In this document: positions 1 through 5,832 of the stretch, piece after piece
How positions within the stretch are numbered: the first letter of the stretch is position 1
Layout of the letters: the number at the start of each line of letters is the position of its first letter
Assembly: GCA_040757115.1 (NCBI GenBank)
Contig: JBFLYA010000233.1
Location: 1 to 5,832, forward strand
DNA length: 5,832 nucleotides
Direction of reading: 5' to 3'
DNA from: a bacterium
GTDB taxonomy: Bacteria > UBA9089 > CG2-30-40-21 > SBAY01
Made by a program: the position numbers and the translations under genes
The notes under the pieces: generated by a model
Database searches by the model: none
Seen by the model: the letters and a program-made list of their open reading frames with translations, nothing else
Told to the model about the DNA's origin: nothing

Positions 1-58
1 GGAGGAATTTGGTAATATCTTTGCTTCAAGTATTTTAACGCTGAAAGGAAAGAGATAA
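1..58 (+). other. possible 3' end of an upstream gene, frame ambiguous
   Basis: Two plus-strand frames are open from the window edge. One reads EEFGNIFASSILTLKGKR and stops at 56-58. The other reads RNLVISLLQVF and stops at 36-38. In the usual ATP synthase gene order, atpE (membrane ring subunit c) or atpB precedes atpF. The hydrophobic ending of the second frame resembles a subunit c C-terminus. The FGNIFA string in the first recalls a subunit a motif, but there it stops far too early to be a complete subunit a. Too little sequence is present to decide, and neither frame may be real. Confidence 0.25.
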
Positions 59-60
59 TT

Positions 61-113
61 TTACATTTTGATATGTAATTTTTATATTTGCTTTTTGCAT
101 TTTGATTTTTGGA
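61..113. repeat. AT-rich heptad-periodic intergenic repeat, left copy
   Basis: From 65 to 113 the sequence divides into seven consecutive 7-base units that are variants of TTTTGCA or TTTTGAT: 65-71, 72-78, 79-85, 86-92, 93-99, 100-106 and 107-113. The last three are TTTTGCA, TTTTGAT and TTTTGGA. Bases 74-91 (TGTAATTTTTATATTTGC) match the reverse complement of 5796-5813 at 17 of 18 positions, so related repeats sit at both ends in opposite orientation. No reading frame of note crosses it. It lies in the leader of atpF. Function unknown. Confidence 0.7.
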
Positions 114-186
114 GAATACCCGCTTAAAAACTACAGTTTCTTAATTTTGCAGAACTCTACAATTATCAGGCAAAGGAGGAAGAGAT

Positions 187-702
187 ATGGAAGGTCACGG
201 TGAGGTTATCAGTATTAGCTGGCAGATATTATTAGTCGAATTAGGTAGTTTCTTAATCTTGTTATTTTTTCTGGCAAAATTCCTTTTCAAACCGATTACT
301 AATTTTTTAGAAAATCGCTCAAATCAGATAAAAACTACATTAGAAACCATAGAAACAGAAAAGCAAGATATTGAAAAGATAAAGCAAAATTATCAAAATG
401 AAATAACTGAATTAAACAAAAAGACAAGCCAGATAATTCAAGAGGCAACTAAAGAAGGCGAAATTCAAAGGCAGAAAATAATTGCCCACTCTCAAAAAGA
501 AGCAAATAAAATGGTAGAAAAGGCGGAACAATCCATTGAAAAAGAAAAGGAAAAAGCGATTAGTGAGATTAAAGCACAAGTAGCGGACATATCGATTCTC
601 GCCGCCTCAAAAATCCTGGAACGCAGTATTGATGAATCAATAGCTCATCAGTTAATAGACGAGTTTATAGAAGAAATAGACCAGGAGAAGATACCTCAAT
701 GA
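187..702 (+). CDS. atpF: F-type ATP synthase subunit b
   Basis: Subunit b forms the peripheral stalk of the F1Fo ATP synthase, anchoring in the membrane next to subunit a and running up to subunit delta on the F1 head. The 171-residue length is normal for the family. A single membrane helix lies at about residues 12-34. It is followed by the family signature KPITNFLENRSNQI (35-48), with Pro36 and Arg44 at the membrane exit. A long, highly charged Lys/Glu/Gln-rich helix follows (about 45-140), expected to form the b-b coiled coil, then a C-terminal segment (about 140-171) that would contact delta. The ATG at 187 has a strong AAGGAGG at 173-179 with a 7-base spacer. The stop overlaps the atpH start as ATGA, implying translational coupling. 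Only one b gene is visible and no b' partner. The upstream neighbour would normally be atpE, but a repeat-bearing gap of about 130 bases lies there. Confidence 0.95.
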   Translation: MEGHGEVISISWQILLVELGSFLILLFFLAKFLFKPITNFLENRSNQIKTTLETIETEKQDIEKIKQNYQNEITELNKKTSQIIQEATKEGEIQRQKIIAHSQKEANKMVEKAEQSIEKEKEKAISEIKAQVADISILAASKILERSIDESIAHQLIDEFIEEIDQEKIPQ

Positions 703-1247
703 AAAAACCCAATATTGTAGCAACTAAATATGCTGAGGCATTAATTAAAATTGCCAAACAGAAAGATGCCCTTAAAACCCAGGCAGAACAATTAGAACTA
801 ATGGTTAAGGTGCTTTTCTCCAATGAGAATCTGATGAAAATACTTGCTCATCCTGCTCTTACTTTAAAAAATAAGGAATCGTTATTAAAAGAGCTCTTCA
901 GTCAATATTCTTTATCCAGTGACAGTCTAAATCTTCTTCTCCTTTTGCTCAAAAAAAATAGACTTCAATTACTCGAAGATATATCTTCAAAATACCAGCA
1001 ATTCATTGATAGACTGCAAAATATATACCAGGTGGAGATTATCAGTGCAGTCCCTATGAAAAAAGCACAAGAGGAGCGGTTAATCGCAAAGTTATCAAAT
1101 CTCTTACAGGCAAAGATAAAATTAAAGATTTCTATCAATCCAGAGATTTTAGGTGGACTTGTTTTACAAATAGGTGATAAAATAATTGATGGAAGTATCA
1201 GCAGACGGTTATTCATGTTACGAAGGGAATTAATTGGAAGAAGGTAG
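699..1247 (+). CDS. atpH: F-type ATP synthase subunit delta
   Basis: Subunit delta (OSCP in mitochondria) caps the F1 head and joins the N-termini of the alpha subunits to the subunit b stalk. The 182 residues are typical. The N-terminal helical domain (about 1-105) begins with the family's (R/K)YAxAL element, here KYAEAL at 10-15. The C-terminal domain carries the diagnostic NPEILGG (147-153) and GDKIIDGS (159-166), followed by the ISRRL end motif. The ATG at 699 overlaps the atpF stop by 4 bases, and AGGAG at 683-687 serves as a somewhat distant ribosome binding site. In most bacteria atpA follows directly. Here a toxin-antitoxin pair intervenes, starting 39 bases downstream. Nothing suggests damage to the gene: the conserved C-terminus is complete. 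Confidence 0.95.
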   Translation: MKKPNIVATKYAEALIKIAKQKDALKTQAEQLELMVKVLFSNENLMKILAHPALTLKNKESLLKELFSQYSLSSDSLNLLLLLLKKNRLQLLEDISSKYQQFIDRLQNIYQVEIISAVPMKKAQEERLIAKLSNLLQAKIKLKISINPEILGGLVLQIGDKIIDGSISRRLFMLRRELIGRR

Positions 1248-1260
1248 TATTAACGAATTT

Positions 1261-1273
1261 TACCACCATGGTA
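1261..1273. promoter_or_regulatory. palindrome before the antitoxin gene, possible operator
   Basis: The perfect 8-base palindrome ACCATGGT (1265-1272) lies between the atpH stop and the antitoxin ribosome binding site, within a larger TACC...GGTA arrangement. Phd/YefM antitoxins repress their own operons by binding short palindromes near the promoter, so this is a reasonable candidate. A palindrome this short can easily occur by chance, and I see no convincing -35/-10 pair beside it. Confidence 0.2.
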
Positions 1274-1286
1274 GAGGAGGATTAAA

Positions 1287-1607
1287 ATGGCGGTATCACT
1301 AAAAAGAGGTAATCTGGCGAGAGATTTGGATATTCCGGAAACTATATCAGCCGCTACGGCAAGACAGATGTTTTACACCCTGCTTAAGAATGTAGAATAT
1401 TCAAATCGTAGCTATATCTTGACCAGGGCAGGAAAACCTGTAGCTCGGATAGTCAATCTTAATGAATGGAAAGAGATTATGACTACCTTAGAAATTATGG
1501 TTGAGCCAGAGCACCAGGCAGAGTTAGATAAGGCCATCAGAGAGGTAAAAGAAGGTAAAATTCATTCCTTTGAGGAGGTATTTGGCCATAAACAATCAAA
1601 TCTATAA
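1287..1607 (+). CDS. type II antitoxin, Phd/YefM family
   Basis: This is the predicted antitoxin of a two-gene type II module, neutralising the RelE/ParE-like toxin encoded immediately downstream. Such antitoxins also bind DNA and repress their own operon. The 106-residue protein has the Phd/YefM N-terminal fold at about residues 18-64: ETISAATARQMFYTLLKNV, then the strand pair SYILTRAGKPVARIV and the helix start NLNEWKEI. The acidic C-terminal part (about 70-100, ending SFEEVFG) fits the usually flexible toxin-binding region. About 17 residues precede the fold, slightly more than in many relatives. The ATG at 1287 has GAGGAGG at 1274-1280 with a 6-base spacer, which supports this start. The gene sits 39 bases after atpH, and its end overlaps the toxin gene. 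The family assignment is from motif recognition; the specific subfamily is not certain. Confidence 0.9.
   Translation: MAVSLKRGNLARDLDIPETISAATARQMFYTLLKNVEYSNRSYILTRAGKPVARIVNLNEWKEIMTTLEIMVEPEHQAELDKAIREVKEGKIHSFEEVFGHKQSNL
1572..1579 (+). promoter_or_regulatory. ribosome binding site of the toxin inside the antitoxin gene
   Basis: GAGGAGGT lies within the antitoxin codons for EEV (residues 96-98) and is the only strong ribosome binding site before the toxin. No in-frame ATG follows at a usable distance. The in-frame candidates are TTG at 1582, spaced closely, and ATA at 1588, spaced ideally (9 bases from GGAGG) but a very rare start codon. This embedded site supports translational coupling of toxin to antitoxin. 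Confidence 0.6.
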
Positions 1608-1857
1608 GATAGAGTTCTCCTCTTTAGCCAGAAATGATATAAAAAAAATTCCAGGAGAGATTAAGGATAGATTGGAGAATCATTTGATAGATTTATCGTT
1701 CAATCCTTATCAAGGTTATAAACTATTGGGCAAATATAAAGGAAAAATGGCTTATGATTTCAGTTTCAGATATAGAGTCATCTATGGTATTGATAAGAAA
1801 GAAAAGGTTTTAACAGTCTATGAAGTATGGCATAGACAGAAGGATTATAAGAAATAA
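1582..1857 (+). CDS. type II toxin, RelE/ParE superfamily
   Basis: This is the predicted toxin paired with the preceding antitoxin. RelE-type members cut mRNA in the ribosomal A site, whereas ParE-type members poison gyrase. Sequence alone does not settle which this is, though the basic, His/Arg/Tyr-containing end favours the RelE side. Counted from TTG at 1582 it is 91 residues, typical of the family. Visible features are the N-terminal strand YKIEFSSLARNDIKKI (8-23), the KLLGKYKGKMAYDF segment (47-60), the core RYRVIY strand (63-68) and the C-terminal VYEVWHRQKDY (79-89). His84, Arg85 and Tyr89 are candidate catalytic residues. Many relatives have an Arg in the strand before the YRVIY motif; here that stretch reads AYDFSF. 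The start is uncertain: TTG 1582 is chosen, TTG 1570 would put the ribosome binding site inside the gene, and ATA 1588 is possible. It overlaps the antitoxin by 26 bases and ends 14 bases before atpA. Confidence 0.87.
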   Translation: MAINNQIYKIEFSSLARNDIKKIPGEIKDRLENHLIDLSFNPYQGYKLLGKYKGKMAYDFSFRYRVIYGIDKKEKVLTVYEVWHRQKDYKK

Positions 1858-1868
1858 GGGGGAGATAA

Positions 1869-3428
<1,560 letters not shown>

Positions 3429-3443
3429 ACTTGAGACTCTATT

Positions 3444-5633
3444 ATGCCCAGGATAGAAATAACTGAAAAAATAATTAAATCACATGGTTTGACGATGGAA
3501 GAATATGATAGAATCTGTCAGATTCTCGGGCGTCAACCTAATTATACGGAGTTAGGTATATATTCGGTGATGTGGAGTGAACACTGTAGTTATAAAAGCT
3601 CGCGGGTAGTTTTAAAATCATTCCCAACACAAGCACCCTGGATTTTGCAAGGTCCTGGTGAAAATGCGGGAATAATTGATATTGGCGAAAATCTTGCTGT
3701 AGTGATGAAAATTGAAAGTCATAATCATCCCTCGGCTGTCGAACCTTATCAGGGTGCGGCAACCGGTGTCGGCGGCATCATTCGTGATATATTCACAATG
3801 GGCGCTCGACCACTTGCCCTTCTGGATTCACTTAGATTTGGTGAATTAAATCATCCCAGATGCCGATATTTGCTAAATGGGGTTGTTGCCGGAATTGCTG
3901 GCTATGGAAATTGTATTGGCATCCCAACGGTTGCTGGTGAGGTCTATTTTGAGGATACTTACAAAGAGAATCCATTAGTTAATGCGATGTGTGTTGGAAT
4001 AATAAACCATAATGAGATTATTAAAGGAATAGCAACTGGTGAGGGAAATCCAATTATTTATGTTGGTTCTGCCACAGGTAGAGATGGACTGCATGGCGTA
4101 ACCTTTGCCTCGCGTGAATTGACAGAGGAATCCTATGAAGATAGACCATCAGTTCAGGTGGGCGACCCATTTATGGAAAAACTATTGCTTGAAGCCTGCC
4201 TTGAACTGGCAAAAACAGGCTGTATCGTAGGTATGCAAGATATGGGTGGGGCAGGACTTACCTGCTCAACCTGCGAAATGGCTTCAAAAGGCAATAGCGG
4301 GATGGAAATAGAATTAAACAATGTTCCAAGACGAGAACAGGGAATGATTCCTTATGAAGTTATGCTTTCGGAATCTCAAGAAAGAATGCTTCTCTGTATC
4401 AAAAAAGGCACTGAAGATAAGGTTAAAGAGATATTTGAAAAATGGGACTTGCATGCCGTAGTCATTGGCAAGGTAACCGCAGATGGAATATTAAGGGTAA
4501 AAGATAATGGTCGGGTAGTGGCTGAGATTCCTGCGAAATCATTAGCCGAAGATGCCCCTATCTATCGCCGTCCACAACAAAAACCTGCTTATCTTGACAA
4601 AGTCCAAAATTTTGATACCGATAATCTCCCAAAATTAGATAATTATAATGAAATTTTACTTAAATTAATTACCTCACCAAATATTGGACTAAAAGAAAAG
4701 GTCTATGAACAATATGACCATATGGTCAGGACAAATACAGAGGTTTTACCCGGTAAAGGCGATGCGGCAGTCTTGAATATCAAAGGCACACAAAAGGCTA
4801 TTGCTGTAACTTGCGATGGAAACGGTAGATATTGCTATCTTGACCCTTATGTGGGTGGGATGATTGCGGTGGCAGAGGCGGCAAGAAATGTTGTTTGTGT
4901 CGGCGCCAAACCTTTAGCCATTACAAATTGCCTCAATTTCGGTAACCCGGAAAAACCAGAGGTGATGTGGCAATTCCAGAAGGTTGTCGAAGGAATGATT
5001 CAAGCCTGCAATATACTTAATACCCCGGTCACAGGTGGCAATGTTAGCTTTTATAATGAAAGTGAAGATGTGGCTATTTATCCAACTCCAGTTATTGGGA
5101 TGTTAGGAATTATTGATGGTTATCGTGGCTCAGGTATAGGATTTAAGGATGAAGATGATATTATTGTTTTATTAGGAGAAACTAAAGAAGAGTTAGGTGG
5201 CTCTGAGTATCTCAAGGTCCTTCATCATCAGGTCGCAGGCAAACCTCCAATGATAGATTTAGAATGGGAAAATAATATCCAGTCCACCTGCCTTGCCGCA
5301 ATTCAACAGGGAATTATCAAATCTGCTCATGACTGTGCTGAGGGAGGATTAGCCATTGCCTTAGCTGAATGCTGTATCGTGGGTAATATTGGGGCTGAGA
5401 TTACCCTGGATTCAGAATTCATTGAACCACATTATTTACTTTTTGCCGAATCTCAGTCCCGAATTATTCTCAGTTTAAAAAAGGAAAATTTAGATGACCT
5501 GGAAAAACTTGCCTCTTTATATCAGGTTACCTTTTCTATTCTGGGTAAGGTTAAACAAGGTCACTTGCGAATTAATAACTGGATAGATATTCGGCCATCT
5601 TTATTAGAATCGTCTTGGAAGAACTGGTTATAA
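3444..5633 (+). CDS. purL: phosphoribosylformylglycinamidine synthase subunit PurL (small type)
   Basis: PurL uses ATP and ammonia, delivered by PurQ in a complex with PurS, to convert FGAR to FGAM, the fourth step of purine synthesis. The 729 residues match the small, single-subunit form, not the fused form of about 1300 residues. The two-fold repeated AIRS-type architecture is visible. The first half carries SEHCSYKSSR (45-54), GPGENAG (70-76) and ESHNHPSAVEPYQGAATGVG (91-110). By family alignment, His47, Glu91 and His93 correspond to known active-site positions. MQDMGGAGLTCS (264-275) closes the first half. The second half has KGDAAVL (438-444), DPYVGGMIAVAEAARNV (467-483), TNCLNFGNPEKPE (494-506), PVTGGNVSFYNES (528-540) and HDCAEGGLAIALAE (629-642). 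The ATG at 3444 has only a weak TTGAG at 3431-3435, so reading may depend on coupling to atpA 15 bases upstream. No purQ, purS or purF is in view. Confidence 0.98.
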   Translation: MPRIEITEKIIKSHGLTMEEYDRICQILGRQPNYTELGIYSVMWSEHCSYKSSRVVLKSFPTQAPWILQGPGENAGIIDIGENLAVVMKIESHNHPSAVEPYQGAATGVGGIIRDIFTMGARPLALLDSLRFGELNHPRCRYLLNGVVAGIAGYGNCIGIPTVAGEVYFEDTYKENPLVNAMCVGIINHNEIIKGIATGEGNPIIYVGSATGRDGLHGVTFASRELTEESYEDRPSVQVGDPFMEKLLLEACLELAKTGCIVGMQDMGGAGLTCSTCEMASKGNSGMEIELNNVPRREQGMIPYEVMLSESQERMLLCIKKGTEDKVKEIFEKWDLHAVVIGKVTADGILRVKDNGRVVAEIPAKSLAEDAPIYRRPQQKPAYLDKVQNFDTDNLPKLDNYNEILLKLITSPNIGLKEKVYEQYDHMVRTNTEVLPGKGDAAVLNIKGTQKAIAVTCDGNGRYCYLDPYVGGMIAVAEAARNVVCVGAKPLAITNCLNFGNPEKPEVMWQFQKVVEGMIQACNILNTPVTGGNVSFYNESEDVAIYPTPVIGMLGIIDGYRGSGIGFKDEDDIIVLLGETKEELGGSEYLKVLHHQVAGKPPMIDLEWENNIQSTCLAAIQQGIIKSAHDCAEGGLAIALAECCIVGNIGAEITLDSEFIEPHYLLFAESQSRIILSLKKENLDDLEKLASLYQVTFSILGKVKQGHLRINNWIDIRPSLLESSWKNWL

Positions 5634-5636
5634 GAC

Positions 5637-5680
5637 TGGTAATTGGTAACTAATTAAGCGGTCAGCCATCAGTGGTCAGC
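5637..5680. repeat. two short runs of 7-base repeats after purL
   Basis: Directly after the purL stop are two tandem heptamers, TGGTAAT (5637-5643) and TGGTAAC (5644-5650). A little further on is GGTCAGC (5660-5666), CATCAGT (5667-5673), GGTCAGC (5674-5680), an exact 7-mer repeated at a 14-base period around a related heptamer. The period matches the AT-rich repeats at the window ends, although the units differ. Function unknown. Confidence 0.6.
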
Positions 5681-5695
5681 ATTTAACCACCTTTG

Positions 5696-5734
5696 TTAGT
5701 GAACAGCCAGAAGCGAGGCTAATTGCTTTTTCAT
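5696..5734 (-). pseudogene. possible remnant of a secreted-protein gene start (12 codons)
   Basis: On the minus strand an ATG at 5734-5732 opens a 12-codon frame, MKKQLASLLAVH, ending with TAA at 5698-5696. It is preceded by AAGAGG (complement of 5744-5749) with a 9-base spacer. Two lysines followed by a hydrophobic run is how signal peptides begin, so this may be the beginning of an exported protein's gene whose rest has been lost and replaced by the repeats next to it. A chance match is entirely possible at this length, and I do not recognise a parent gene. Confidence 0.2.
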
Positions 5735-5780
5735 AAATAGGTTCCTCTTTTGGGGAGAGCGATAGCAAGAAGAACTTTAA

Positions 5781-5832
5781 TGTAAATATCAAAATGCAAA
5801 TATCAAAATTACAATGCAAAATGCAAAAATAC
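5781..5832. repeat. AT-rich heptad-periodic intergenic repeat, right copy, cut by the window edge
   Basis: Consecutive 7-base units are visible: AAATATC (5784-5790), AAAATGC (5791-5797), AAATATC (5798-5804) and AAAATTA (5805-5811). After one extra base come AATGCAA (5813-5819) and AATGCAA (5820-5826). The 12-mer AAATATCAAAAT occurs twice, at 5784-5795 and 5798-5809. Its reverse complement matches the left copy: 5796-5813 against 74-91, 17 of 18 bases. The array continues to the last base of the window, so its full length is unknown. Confidence 0.7.

Noticed and set aside
102-130. Possible promoter: TTGATT (102-107), 17 bases, TAAAAA (125-130) before atpF
   Set aside because: Each hexamer matches only 4 of 6 consensus bases, and such matches are frequent in AT-rich repeat DNA; not strong enough to annotate.
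158-163. TACAAT resembling a -10 box before atpF
   Set aside because: No acceptable -35 at 16-18 bases upstream, and it lies very close to the ribosome binding site.
965-1216. Minus-strand open frame across atpH
   Set aside because: Shadow of a well-supported gene; composition does not resemble a real protein.
1268-1285. Five-codon leader frame MVEED before the antitoxin
   Set aside because: Too short, with no ribosome binding site of its own; expected by chance.
3538-3762. Minus-strand open frame within purL
   Set aside because: Antisense to the conserved active-site region of PurL; a shadow.
5672-5690. Hairpin GTGGT/ACCAC after purL as a terminator
   Set aside because: Only a 5-base stem with a 9-base loop, and no run of T follows; the pairing partly arises from the GGTCAGC repeat.
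5705-5731. AGCC/GGCT hairpin followed by T-rich sequence
   Set aside because: A 4-base stem with an 8-base loop, and the T run starts several bases later; too weak for an intrinsic terminator.

Overview
The window is a compact, one-directional piece of bacterial chromosome, moderately AT-rich, with genes packed stop-to-start. The F-type ATP synthase genes indicate a bacterium. The single-domain PurL (729 residues) belongs to the small PurL type that works with separate PurS and PurQ, so this is not the fused long PurL of gammaproteobacteria. Clear GGAGG-type ribosome binding sites precede most genes. AT-rich repeats with a 7-base period sit at both ends. I cannot assign a phylum: an uncultured or deep-branching lineage is possible, but that is inference.

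Layout. Bases 1-58 may hold the last codons of an upstream gene, but the frame is ambiguous. Bases 61-113 are a heptad-periodic AT-rich repeat. Then come atpF (subunit b, 187-702), atpH (subunit delta, 699-1247, overlapping atpF by 4 bases), a Phd/YefM-type antitoxin (1287-1607), a RelE/ParE-type toxin (about 1582-1857, overlapping the antitoxin), atpA (subunit alpha, 1872-3428) and purL (3444-5633). The last 199 bases have no convincing gene. They hold short 7-base repeats, a 12-codon minus-strand ORF that looks like the start of a secreted protein, and a second heptad-periodic AT-rich repeat running off the edge, in the opposite orientation to the first.

How the genes relate. AtpF and AtpH form the peripheral stalk that holds the alpha/beta head, of which AtpA is part, against rotation. 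PurL makes formylglycinamidine ribonucleotide in de novo purine synthesis, an ATP-consuming step. The notable feature is a complete type II toxin-antitoxin pair spliced between atpH and atpA, with only 39 and 14 bases on its two sides and no visible terminator, so it is probably co-transcribed with essential energy genes. A second oddity is that atpA is followed directly by purL rather than by atpG, atpD and atpC, so the ATP synthase operon is split. A third is that the AtpA Walker A loop reads SDRQLGKT instead of the usual GDRQTGKT.

No wholly new system is evident. The best leads are the toxin-antitoxin insertion, the altered alpha-subunit P-loop and the heptad repeats.
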